A stretch of DNA of 5,281 nucleotides from Chloroflexota bacterium (GTDB lineage: Bacteria > Chloroflexota > Dehalococcoidia > UBA2247 > RBG-13-53-26). The notes beneath the pieces are model-generated. The model had not been told where the DNA came from. It saw only the letters and a program-made list of their open reading frames with translations, and searched no databases. The translations under genes and the position numbers were made by a program. Below are positions 1-5,281 of the stretch, one piece after another. Numbering within the stretch: the stretch's first letter is position 1; every line of letters begins with the position of its first letter. The stretch covers positions 1 to 5,281 of the forward strand of contig QMOF01000166.1 in assembly GCA_003650185.1 (NCBI GenBank). The letters are read 5' to 3'.

Positions 1-342
1 ACCAGGTATGCATCGGCGAAGTCTGGCTTGAGTCTAAGCGCCTCCTTTGATGCGGCGATGGCGCGTTGAGCCGATTCGCCCGGTGTGAAGCCGTCCACCC
101 CCCCGCACCACGGCCAGCAGAGGCAAAGCTGCGAAGGCCCGCCCCAACTCATGGTAGAACAAGGGATTGGCCGGTTCAAGCTCGATCGCCTGCCTTAGAC
201 GCCAGACCGCCAACCCGAAGTTAAAGTCTCTGCTCTTCCGCCGACGACAGCGCAGCGCCTGCTCGTAGTGCTTCTCCGCCTGAGTCTTCGGTCGTCGCCT
301 CAAGAAGCCCATATACCCGTGCGGCATGTCAGGGACCTTCAT
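1..342 (-). CDS. TPR-repeat protein, 5' part, frame interrupted at a G7 run; runs off the left edge
   Basis: The gene starts at an ATG (340-342) with a GGAGGAG ribosome binding site at 353-359, inside the end of argG, so it overlaps argG by 14 bp and is probably translated from the same message. The first frame reads 102 codons to a TAG at 34-36. Residues about 21-72 look like tetratricopeptide repeat material: AEKHYEQAL, then AIELEPANPLFYHELGRAFAAL, matching the TPR pattern of a conserved Pro between helices and a small residue in the next helix. After the C7 run at 98-104 (G7 on the coding strand) this frame turns into a basic, non-TPR tail. The neighbouring frame instead gives GFTPGESAQRAIAASKEALR and then LKPDFADAYL, a second clear TPR helix pair, open to the window edge. 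Removing one G joins the two frames. TPR proteins are protein-interaction scaffolds; the partner here is unknown. The break could be a sequencing error, a true mutation or frameshifting. The TPR assignment is fairly secure, the function unknown. Confidence 0.7.
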
Positions 343-1546
343 CAGCCATCGACTCCTCCGGCTGCGCCTGCGCCTGCACCCTTACCGACAGGCCCCAGAT
401 CTGGATGAATCCTGGGGAAGCACTCTGGTCGAACAGGTCGCCCTCTTCATAGGTGGCCAACTCATGTCGGTAGAGCGAGTACGGCGACCTGCGGGCCACT
501 ACTGTGCAGCTACCCTTGTGGAGCTTCAGGCGGACCTGGCCGGTGACGTATCGCTGAGAACTCTGCACGTAGGCCGCCAGGTCCTGATGCATCGAGCTAA
601 ACCACAGCCCATTGTAGACCAGATCAGCATACTCCGCCGCCACCATCTGTTTGAACCTGAGCTGGTCCCGGGACAACGTCATCGCCTCGAGAGCCTTGTG
701 CGCTGCAAGCAGAACCACCGCCGCTGGCGCCTCGTAGACCTCCCTGGACTTGATACCCACCAGCCTGTCCTCTATGTGATCGATCCGGCCCACCCCATGC
801 TTCCCGGCCAGCCCGTTAATCTCCCTGACCAGGTCTACCCCGTCCATCCGCCGTCCATCCAGGCTGGTGGGAATGCCCTTTTCGAAACCTATCTCCACGT
901 AATGAGGCTGGTCGGGCGCGTCCTGCGGCGACCTTGTCCACTCGAATGCGTCCTCCGGCGGTTCCACCCAGGGGTCTTCAAGGACTCCGCACTCCACGCT
1001 CCGGCCCCACAGGTTCTCATCAATCGAATACGGGCTGGCCGAAGTGACCGGCACAGGAATGCCGTACTTCTGGGCATAAGCAATGGTCTCTTCACGCGTC
1101 ATGCCCCATTCACGAGCTGGGGCTACCACCTTCAAATGAGGCGCCAGGGCCGCCGCAGCCACGTCAAACCGCACTTGGTCGTTGCCCTTGCCTGTGCAGC
1201 CGTGAGCAATGGCTGATGCACCTTCACTCCTTGCCGCCTCTGTCATCAGCTTGGCTATGAGCGGGCGCGACAGGGCCGTGGCCAGTGGATATGCACCCTG
1301 ATAAACGGCATCGGCCTGCAGCACCGGGAAGACGAAGTGCTCGATAAAAGTCTTCTTCGCGTCCACCACCAGCGCCTTGATGGCCCCCACATCCAGCGCT
1401 TTCTGCTGGGTGGCACCAAGGTCCCTGTCACCACCCACGTCAGCCGTGAGGGTGATGACCTCCATACCGTACTTCTCCTTTATCCACCTTATGGCCACGG
1501 AAGTATCGAGGCCACCACTGTAAGCCAGCACTACCTTCTCTGACAT
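329..1546 (-). CDS. argG: Argininosuccinate synthase
   Basis: A 405-residue cytoplasmic enzyme, the usual length for the family. It condenses citrulline and aspartate using ATP, giving argininosuccinate, AMP and pyrophosphate, the penultimate step of arginine synthesis. The N-terminal ATP-pyrophosphatase motif AYSGGLDTS is at residues 8-16. HGCTGKGNDQVRF is at 115-127 and SPYSIDENLWGRS at 171-183, both diagnostic of ArgG, and the synthetase domain continues through GIKSREVYEAPAA (264-276). The ATG start at 1546 is preceded by a G6 run (1553-1558), a modest ribosome binding site at 6 nt spacing. The last roughly 15 residues (VQAQAQPEESMADEGP) look like a low-complexity tail; the VQAQAQ part is encoded by a short CTGCGC-type hexamer repeat at 362-379. 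The gene lies 33 bp after the hydrolase-like gene and overlaps the following TPR gene by 14 bp, so it is probably expressed from the upstream arg promoter. Identity is very secure. Confidence 0.98.
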   Translation of the reverse strand: MSEKVVLAYSGGLDTSVAIRWIKEKYGMEVITLTADVGGDRDLGATQQKALDVGAIKALVVDAKKTFIEHFVFPVLQADAVYQGAYPLATALSRPLIAKLMTEAARSEGASAIAHGCTGKGNDQVRFDVAAAALAPHLKVVAPAREWGMTREETIAYAQKYGIPVPVTSASPYSIDENLWGRSVECGVLEDPWVEPPEDAFEWTRSPQDAPDQPHYVEIGFEKGIPTSLDGRRMDGVDLVREINGLAGKHGVGRIDHIEDRLVGIKSREVYEAPAAVVLLAAHKALEAMTLSRDQLRFKQMVAAEYADLVYNGLWFSSMHQDLAAYVQSSQRYVTGQVRLKLHKGSCTVVARRSPYSLYRHELATYEEGDLFDQSASPGFIQIWGLSVRVQAQAQPEESMADEGP

Positions 1547-1579
1547 CTCACACCCCCCAACTGTACTGCTCCAACATTC

Positions 1580-2488
1580 TCAGCCGAACTGCTCCCGCAG
1601 GAATGCGGTTACCCGGGACTGGACGCCAGGGTGCCCCCAGGTATAAGTGTGCCCAGGCGCTTTCAGATACCAGTTCAAGGCTCTGAACGAGCCCTCTTCC
1701 GGCGGAGAACTGGAGGGGAGGCAACAAGCGTTAGCCTCGCCCAGAGCCCAGAGAAACCGCAGCACCCCCCTGCTGTCCAGGATGTCTGGCCTCAGCCCAT
1801 TGTCCTCTATCAGCAGGGTCCTCTCTCCACAAGAACCAGTATACCAGAAAGGCCAACCTGCCTGGATGCTGTATACCTGTGGATTCCCCGCCTCCAGCTC
1901 CATCACCTCGTTGCTTATCATCGCGCCGAAACACCGCCCGGTGGTGATCACCCTGAGCGACGGATTGTACCTAGTAAGGAAAGCCAGCTTGGCAGCCAGC
2001 ACCGGGGCTTTGTCACAGTAGTCACAACCGAGCTCGTCCAGCTCGTCTAGGAAACCCATAAGCCCACCGCTGCCCCGCCGGTGCTCCACCACCAGCGAGC
2101 TGTAGCCCAGAGCAGCCAGCTCTTCCCGGATGCCTTCGAGCACTCCCGGCCACTCGGGATCATCGGCCATGGTACCGCCGCCAAAGCCCCCGGTGTTGTA
2201 GACCAGCAGGAAGTCGACGTCGCAGCAAGCAAGGTGAAGCTCGGTGAGCTCGGCGGCGAACTCTCTGCACTCATCCGAGTCACCGTAGAAGAGAGCGCCC
2301 AGTTGCCGGGCTCGTTCTCTCATGTCAGCAGGGCCGGCAGGGTCTTCTCCCAGGGAATCAAGACGGCAATGGAGATCCTCGGCCGACACCGGTTCCTCAG
2401 CTGGCAACAACAGCACCAGGCAAAGCGACACCACCACGGCGCATACCAGCGAAAGGGCTATGAGGGAACGGCGTGACTCAGGATTCAT
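1580..2488 (-). CDS. Putative membrane-anchored or secreted alpha/beta-hydrolase-like protein, cysteine-rich, function unknown
   Basis: A 302-residue protein that I do not recognise as a named family. What is visible: RR at residues 6-7, then a hydrophobic stretch at about 9-29, so a signal peptide (a possible cleavage site follows VSA at 34-36) or a membrane anchor; the rest should be outside the membrane. No good lipobox is present. The body has features of an alpha/beta hydrolase fold: strand-like VDFLLVYN (91-98) followed by a glycine-rich turn TGGFGGG (99-105), strand SLVVEH (131-136), strand LRVITT (178-183) leading to GRCFG at 184-188, which resembles a nucleophile elbow G-x-C-x-G with Cys186 where Ser is usual, and late histidines His280 and His286 just before a C-terminal helix. 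Asp229, Asp235 or Asp238 could be the acid. Twelve cysteines occur, including CC at 88-89 and 255-256 and CDYC at 155-158. It is placed in the same direction between argD and argG. The ATG at 2488 has only a weak ribosome binding site (TAGG close to the start). The fold is an inference and the substrate is unknown. Confidence 0.7.
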   Translation of the reverse strand: MNPESRRSLIALSLVCAVVVSLCLVLLLPAEEPVSAEDLHCRLDSLGEDPAGPADMRERARQLGALFYGDSDECREFAAELTELHLACCDVDFLLVYNTGGFGGGTMADDPEWPGVLEGIREELAALGYSSLVVEHRRGSGGLMGFLDELDELGCDYCDKAPVLAAKLAFLTRYNPSLRVITTGRCFGAMISNEVMELEAGNPQVYSIQAGWPFWYTGSCGERTLLIEDNGLRPDILDSRGVLRFLWALGEANACCLPSSSPPEEGSFRALNWYLKAPGHTYTWGHPGVQSRVTAFLREQFG

Positions 2489-2559
2489 GACCTAGCTTTG
2501 GCAACGTCCACCTGCCCGCAAGCAGAAGACAGTGGCATTCGGTGTGGACGGACCGCACA
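2489..2559 (-). other. argD to hydrolase-like gene spacer with a 7-bp inverted repeat
   Basis: This 71-bp spacer is the longest gap between consecutive same-strand genes, leaving aside the DUF1284 insertion. It contains a perfect 7-bp inverted repeat, CGTCCAC at 2505-2511 and GTGGACG at 2544-2550, with a 32-nt loop. A further 4-bp pairing inside it (TGCC 2513-2516 with GGCA 2534-2537) could extend the structure. No U-run follows on the minus strand, so it is not a standard intrinsic terminator, and no clear -35/-10 pair was seen. It may be an RNA hairpin affecting processing or partial termination, or it may be chance. Confidence 0.3.
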
Positions 2560-3753
2560 TCACAGAGTGGCCAGCACTTCCTTCAGTATATCCATCGCCC
2601 GGTCAACATCCTGCTCCTCGATGATAAGAGGGGGCATGAACCGAAGAGCATTCGGCTTCAGCCGATTGACGAGAAGGCCCCGGTCGAGGCAAGCCGCCAC
2701 TGCTTCATCGGCGACCTCCCTGTTGAACTCAATAGCCTGAAGCAGCCCACGGCCACGGACGTCAACAATGAGATCGAACTCCTCCTTCAACTGTCGGAGC
2801 CTGTCGTGAAAATACTGGCCCACGCGCTGCACCCTGGCCGGAATGTCGTGCTCCAGAATGAATTTCAGCGTCGCATAGGCGGCAGCGCACGCCAGGGGAT
2901 TGCCGCCAAAGGTTGAGCCGTGGTCTCCCGGCTCAAATACGGCCGACTTGTTTCTGGACAGGATGGCACCAATGGGGACCCCACCCCCAAGCCCCTTGGC
3001 CAGGGTCATGATGTCAGGCTCGATGCCAAAGTGCTGATAGGCGAAAAGCGCCCCTGTTCGCCCCACTCCTGTCTGCACCTCGTCCAAGATGAGAAGAATC
3101 CCCTTCTCATCGCACCAGGCACGTAGCCTTTTCAGATAGTCCTCCGCCGGGACATTGACGCCGCCTTCTCCCTGTATCGGCTCCACCATAACGGCGCAGG
3201 TCCGGCTGCTGGTTGCCTTCTGCACCGCGTCGATATCGTCGTACTCCACGTTCACGAAGCCGGATGGCATGGGCACGTACGGCTGCTGGAACTTGCGCTG
3301 CCCCGTGGCCGCCACCATGGCCAGGGTGCGCCCGTGGAAAGAGTCCACGGTGGTGATGACTTCGAAAGCACCCCCCAGACGGAGCTTGCCATACTTGCGG
3401 GCCAGCTTCACCGCCCCTTCATTGGCCTCGGTACCGCTGTTGGACAGGAAGACCTTGTTGAAGCAGCTATTCTGGAGCAGCAACTCGGCCAGGCGTATTT
3501 GCGGCACGGTATAGAACTGGTTCGATGTGTGGATCAGAGTGTTCGCCTGCTCCACCAGCGCCTGGACAACCACCGGGTGACAGTGACCCAGGCTGTTAAC
3601 GGCCCAGCCAGCGACGAAGTCAAGGTATTCCTTCCCTGCATCGTCCCAAACCGCTACCCCCCGGCCACGAACCAGGGTTACAGGCAGCCGCTTGAAAGTG
3701 GACAGGAAATATCTGTGCTCCAGCTCTTGCCAGTCGTTCACGGCTGTCGCCAC
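2560..3753 (-). CDS. argD: Acetylornithine aminotransferase (PLP-dependent, class III)
   Basis: A 397-residue cytoplasmic enzyme of normal length. It transfers an amino group from glutamate to N-acetylglutamate semialdehyde, giving N-acetylornithine; many ArgD enzymes also act on succinyldiaminopimelate in lysine synthesis. Visible family motifs: FVAGWAVNSLGHCHP (46-60), SNSGTEANEGAVKLARKYG (104-122) for cofactor phosphate binding, FHGRTLA (139-145), EPIQGEGGVN (191-200), LILDEVQTGVGRTG (221-234) with Asp224 facing the pyridine nitrogen, LAKGLGGG with the Schiff-base Lys253, and GSTFGGNPLACA (279-290). The chosen start is a GTG at 3753, only 6 bp after the argB stop, with no good ribosome binding site, so translational coupling to argB is likely. 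A second GTG four codons further in (3741) would begin MNDWQELEHRYFLSTFKR, also plausible for the family. Ornithine or other class III aminotransferases are the alternative, but the arg context decides. Confidence 0.96.
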   Translation of the reverse strand: MATAVNDWQELEHRYFLSTFKRLPVTLVRGRGVAVWDDAGKEYLDFVAGWAVNSLGHCHPVVVQALVEQANTLIHTSNQFYTVPQIRLAELLLQNSCFNKVFLSNSGTEANEGAVKLARKYGKLRLGGAFEVITTVDSFHGRTLAMVAATGQRKFQQPYVPMPSGFVNVEYDDIDAVQKATSSRTCAVMVEPIQGEGGVNVPAEDYLKRLRAWCDEKGILLILDEVQTGVGRTGALFAYQHFGIEPDIMTLAKGLGGGVPIGAILSRNKSAVFEPGDHGSTFGGNPLACAAAYATLKFILEHDIPARVQRVGQYFHDRLRQLKEEFDLIVDVRGRGLLQAIEFNREVADEAVAACLDRGLLVNRLKPNALRFMPPLIIEEQDVDRAMDILKEVLATL

Positions 3754-3759
3754 GGCAGT

Positions 3760-4557
3760 TCAGGCTATGGTCGTCCCATCGCCTGCGCCCTCGACCTCTT
3801 TCAGCAATACATGGGGCAAACGACCATCTATAATGCGTGTCACGGGAACAGTTGGAAGAGCCCGGAGACAGGCTTCTATCTTCGGTATCATCCCCCCCGA
3901 AGCCACTCCGCAGTCGATCAGGGACTTCGCCTGCTCTCGTGATAGCTGCCGCAACGGCCTACCTGAACCATCACGAATGCCCGCCACGTCGGTGAGAAAG
4001 ACCAGCCTGTCCGCACCTATGGCTGCGGCTATCTCCCCGGCAACCTTATCCCCATTAACGTTTAATATGAACCAGTTGTTCTGCGTCCTGGGCGCTGCCT
4101 GGAGCCCGAGCGGCGCTACAACCGGGATGAATCCGGCCTGCATCACCGACTCCAGCAAGGCTGTGTTCACCTTGACTACTTCACCAACGTAGCCCATCTC
4201 GGCATCCCTGATCTCGGCTTCGAAAAGCCCGCCATCGATGCCGCTCAAGCCCATAGCCCGTGCGCCCTGCGCCTCCAGAGAGGCTACCAGTCCCTTGTTC
4301 ACCAACCCTGCCAGAACCGCGATCACCACCTGCAAGGTTTCGGCGCTGGTCACCCTCGAGCCCCTGGTAAAGCTGACGCGGATCTGTAGTCGGCCCAGCC
4401 AGTCTGAAACCAGATTGCCCCCGCCGTGAACTACCACGGTCGGCACACCACTCTGCTGGAGAGTCACCAGGTCCTCAAGCGTGGTGTCGTGGTTGCCGAG
4501 CGTGCTGCCGCCGATCTTGACGACGATTGGCCCGCTGGCACTTCCCCTGGATTTCAC
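3760..4557 (-). CDS. argB: Acetylglutamate kinase
   Basis: An amino-acid-kinase-family enzyme that phosphorylates N-acetylglutamate with ATP, the second step of ornithine synthesis. I start it at a GTG (4555-4557), giving 265 residues, because GGAGGA (4564-4569) sits 6 nt upstream and a good promoter lies just before it. Upstream in-frame TTG (4605) and ATG (4581) codons coincide with the -35 and -10 boxes and are unlikely starts. From the GTG, motifs are: VVKIGGST (12-19) with the catalytic Lys14, VHGGGN (43-48) for substrate and phosphate binding, GLSGIDGGL (103-111), LNVNGDKVAGEIAAAIGA (165-182), FLTDVAGI (187-194) for nucleotide binding, GGMIPKIEA (221-229) with Lys226, RIIDGR (241-246) and GDGTTI near the end. 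There is no N-terminal helical extension of the kind found in arginine-inhibited NAGKs, which hints at an arginine-insensitive enzyme (inference). argD follows after 6 bp. Confidence 0.95.
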   Translation of the reverse strand: MKSRGSASGPIVVKIGGSTLGNHDTTLEDLVTLQQSGVPTVVVHGGGNLVSDWLGRLQIRVSFTRGSRVTSAETLQVVIAVLAGLVNKGLVASLEAQGARAMGLSGIDGGLFEAEIRDAEMGYVGEVVKVNTALLESVMQAGFIPVVAPLGLQAAPRTQNNWFILNVNGDKVAGEIAAAIGADRLVFLTDVAGIRDGSGRPLRQLSREQAKSLIDCGVASGGMIPKIEACLRALPTVPVTRIIDGRLPHVLLKEVEGAGDGTTIA

Positions 4558-4563
4558 CCACGT

Positions 4564-4569
4564 TCCTCC
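4564..4569 (-). promoter_or_regulatory. Ribosome binding site deciding the argB start
   Basis: On the minus strand this reads GGAGGA (GGAGGAA if 4563 is included) and is 6 nt from the GTG at 4557. No comparable site precedes the upstream TTG at 4605 or ATG at 4581. It also lies immediately after the predicted transcription start, so the leader RNA would be only about 13 nt. Confidence 0.75.
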
Positions 4570-4576
4570 GAGCGAA

Positions 4577-4605
4577 AGCATAGCAGATGGGCCAGCCGAT
4601 ATCAA
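4577..4605 (-). promoter_or_regulatory. Predicted sigma70-type promoter for argB-argD (leftward)
   Basis: On the minus strand the -35 box is TTGATA (4600-4605, 5 of 6 to TTGACA) and the -10 box is TATGCT (4577-4582, 4 of 6). The spacer is the optimal 17 bp, and TG one base upstream of the -10 makes an extended -10 (TGCTATGCT). The expected start is near 4570, directly before the argB ribosome binding site. It provides transcription for argB, argD and possibly the following genes, independent of any argJ transcript. Prediction from sequence only. Confidence 0.65.
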
Positions 4606-4620
4606 CGAGATTCGCCTTTC

Positions 4621-4648
4621 CGTAACTGACTGGCGCCATACAGTACCG
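4621..4648. promoter_or_regulatory. Candidate operator: 28-bp imperfect dyad between divergent promoters
   Basis: The core TGGCGCCA (4631-4638) is a perfect 8-bp palindrome. Around the same centre, ACTG (4625-4628) pairs with CAGT (4641-4644), and CG (4621-4622) with CG (4647-4648), so 20 of 28 positions are symmetric. It lies between the leftward -35 (4600-4605) and the rightward -35 position (about 4652-4657), centred roughly 64 bp upstream of the argB start and 52 bp upstream of the DUF1284 start. Such placement suits a dimeric regulator serving both promoters. It does not look like the AT-rich E. coli ARG box, so the regulator is unknown. Confidence 0.45.
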
Positions 4649-4651
4649 GCA

Positions 4652-4680
4652 TTTCCTCAATCGGCCGCCGCTGCTATAAT
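4652..4680 (+). promoter_or_regulatory. Predicted extended -10 promoter for the DUF1284 gene (rightward)
   Basis: A perfect -10 box TATAAT at 4675-4680 is preceded by TG with one base between (TGCTATAAT), an extended -10. At 17 bp spacing the -35 position is TTTCCT (4652-4657), a poor match, which an extended -10 can compensate for. The expected start is about 4687, giving a leader of about 18 nt before the ATG at 4705. Confidence 0.6.
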
Positions 4681-4704
4681 GGTGTCCAGCCAAGAGGGGT
4701 GATC

Positions 4705-5112
4705 ATGCCTCGCCAGCGCCAGGCACGTACACTGAGACTCCGTCCGCACCACATATGCTGCCTACCCTTCCTTAGCTTTGATGGCGCTACGCTCGACGAG
4801 CGCTTCCGTCAGGTCCTGACCGAAGTCAAAGAAATGCTGACCGCGCAGCCCAACGTGCTTGTCACAGCTATCGAGGGCGTGGACGAGGTCTGCCAGGCAT
4901 GTCCCTCCTGCATTAACGACCGGTGCGAAAGTCCCCCCATCAAGGAAGACATGGTCAGGAAAGTGGACCGGTTTCTGCTCAGAGACCTGCGAAAATCCTA
5001 CGGAGAAACGCTCACAGTCGCTGAATGGCAGTCAGTCATCAGCCAGAAATGGCCCTACAGACTGTGCCGCATTTGCCGCTGGAGAGAGTACTGTGGCATT
5101 CAGGTGGTGTAG
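4705..5112 (+). CDS. DUF1284 family protein, small cysteine-rich, possible metal or Fe-S binding
   Basis: A 135-residue soluble protein. It matches my memory of the DUF1284 family: N-terminal LRLRPHHICCL (10-20), a central cysteine cluster C63-x2-C66-x2-C69-x4-C74 after EGVDEVC, and a C-terminal C121-x2-C124-R-W-x3-C130. Including C18 and C19 there are nine cysteines, plus the His15-His16 pair, enough for a metal or iron-sulfur site; the family's function is not established. I use the ATG at 4705 rather than the GTG at 4699, because AGAGGGGTGATC directly before the ATG is close to the extended Shine-Dalgarno sequence and would overlap the GTG. It is the only plus-strand gene, with its own promoter, set between argJ and argB. 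Its 3' end overlaps the argJ end by 13 bp in opposite direction. Family call fairly confident, biochemical role unknown. Confidence 0.82.
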   Translation: MPRQRQARTLRLRPHHICCLPFLSFDGATLDERFRQVLTEVKEMLTAQPNVLVTAIEGVDEVCQACPSCINDRCESPPIKEDMVRKVDRFLLRDLRKSYGETLTVAEWQSVISQKWPYRLCRICRWREYCGIQVV

Positions 5113-5281
5113 TCACTGTTGATCCTGACGTACTCCTCTGACAGGTCACAGCCCCAAGCAACAGCCTCCTCCCCACCCAGGTTCAGGCATACCCTGACGA
5201 ATACCTCTGCCCCTGTTAGCAACTGCCTGGATTGCGCCGAGTCCAGAGGCTCAGGACAACCTTTCCGTAGCAGGCACAGAC
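5100..5281 (-). CDS. argJ: Glutamate N-acetyltransferase / bifunctional ArgJ, C-terminal 59 residues only
   Basis: An open minus-strand frame enters from the right edge and ends at a TGA (5100-5102). The visible tail contains ELLTGAEVF-like text (QLLTGAEVFVRVCLNLGGEE), then AVAWGCDLSEEYVRINSDYTT. The ending A-x-AWGCDLs-x-x-YVrIN-x-x-Yxt is the hallmark C-terminus of ArgJ (ornithine acetyltransferase). ArgJ recycles the acetyl group from N-acetylornithine to glutamate, and in bifunctional forms also acetylates glutamate from acetyl-CoA. The autocleavage and catalytic Thr region lies outside the window. Its reading frame converges on the DUF1284 gene with a 13-bp overlap and no visible terminator, so an argJ transcript would run antisense through DUF1284 towards argB. 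The short length seen limits the evidence, but the motif and the arg context agree. Confidence 0.9.
   Translation of the reverse strand, partial: LCLLRKGCPEPLDSAQSRQLLTGAEVFVRVCLNLGGEEAVAWGCDLSEEYVRINSDYTT

Noticed and set aside
362..379. Short hexamer repeat, CTGCGC twice then CTGCAC
   Set aside because: It simply encodes VQAQAQ in the ArgG tail; three units are too few to call a functional repeat.
326..1216. Long plus-strand open frame of 296 codons opposite argG
   Set aside because: It is antisense to a clear argG, has no recognisable domain or ribosome binding site, and reads as a shadow of GC-rich codon use.
2399..2464. Lipoprotein signal in the hydrolase-like protein (Cys16 or Cys23)
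   Set aside because: Residues before these cysteines (SLV and VSL) do not fit a lipobox with small residues at -1, so a plain signal peptide or membrane anchor is more likely.
1631..2476. Plus-strand open frames opposite the hydrolase-like gene
   Set aside because: I considered whether the real gene might be on the plus strand. The minus frame has a hydrophobic N-terminus, strand-like segments and fits the operon direction; the plus frames have none of these.
2498..2916. Plus-strand open frames starting in the argD-hydrolase spacer
   Set aside because: They run antisense into argD and show no domain; their start region has no promoter or ribosome binding site that I can see.
3334..4192. Plus-strand open frames opposite argD and argB (3334-3942 and 3692-4192)
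   Set aside because: They overlap each other and lie antisense to two secure arg genes; the translations have no family resemblance.
4475..4693. Minus-strand 72-codon open frame across the argB promoter region
   Set aside because: It overlaps the argB start in another frame and covers both predicted promoters; there is no homology signal.
4699..4701. GTG start for the DUF1284 gene
   Set aside because: This GTG is part of the strong ribosome binding site for the ATG at 4705, leaving no site of its own at proper distance.
5068..5081. GCCGC-ATTT-GCCGC near the argJ end as a possible terminator stem
   Set aside because: The two arms are a direct repeat, not an inverted one, and no U-run follows, so no hairpin terminator forms.

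Overview
The window is an arginine-biosynthesis cluster, read mainly on the minus strand, from a bacterium with fairly GC-rich DNA. In transcription order the minus strand carries the 3' end of argJ (running in from the right edge), argB, argD, a gene for an anchored or exported alpha/beta-hydrolase-like protein, argG, and the start of a TPR-repeat gene that leaves the window at the left. One gene, a DUF1284-type cysteine-rich protein, lies on the plus strand between argJ and argB. The style of the Arg proteins and the argJ-B-D-G order suggest a Chloroflexota (Dehalococcoidia-like) genome. That placement is an inference from memory and was not tested.

Right part (4558-5281): argJ ends at 5100 and overlaps tail-to-tail by 13 bp with the DUF1284 gene (4705-5112). 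Between DUF1284 and argB is a compact divergent control region. It holds a leftward promoter for argB (TTGATA, 17 bp, TATGCT) and a rightward promoter for DUF1284 (extended -10 TGCTATAAT). A 28-bp imperfect dyad with the perfect core TGGCGCCA sits exactly between the two -35 positions. The arg genes therefore appear to restart transcription at argB, downstream of an oppositely oriented gene.

Middle (2560-4557): argB and argD are 6 bp apart and are probably co-transcribed and translationally coupled. A 71-bp gap with a small inverted repeat separates argD from the 302-aa hydrolase-like protein (1580-2488), which has an N-terminal hydrophobic segment, a Gly-x-Cys-x-Gly elbow and 12 cysteines. 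This gene is the least explained member of the cluster.

Left part (1-1546): argG overlaps the start of the TPR gene by 14 bp. The TPR reading frame breaks at a run of seven G (minus strand). Removing one G restores a second TPR-like repeat that stays open to the window edge.

Together ArgJ, ArgB and ArgD cover the acetyl-transfer, kinase and aminotransferase steps from glutamate to ornithine, and ArgG makes argininosuccinate from citrulline and aspartate. argC, carbamoyltransferase and argH are not in the window. No RNA genes, mobile elements, CRISPR arrays or convincing intrinsic terminators were seen.
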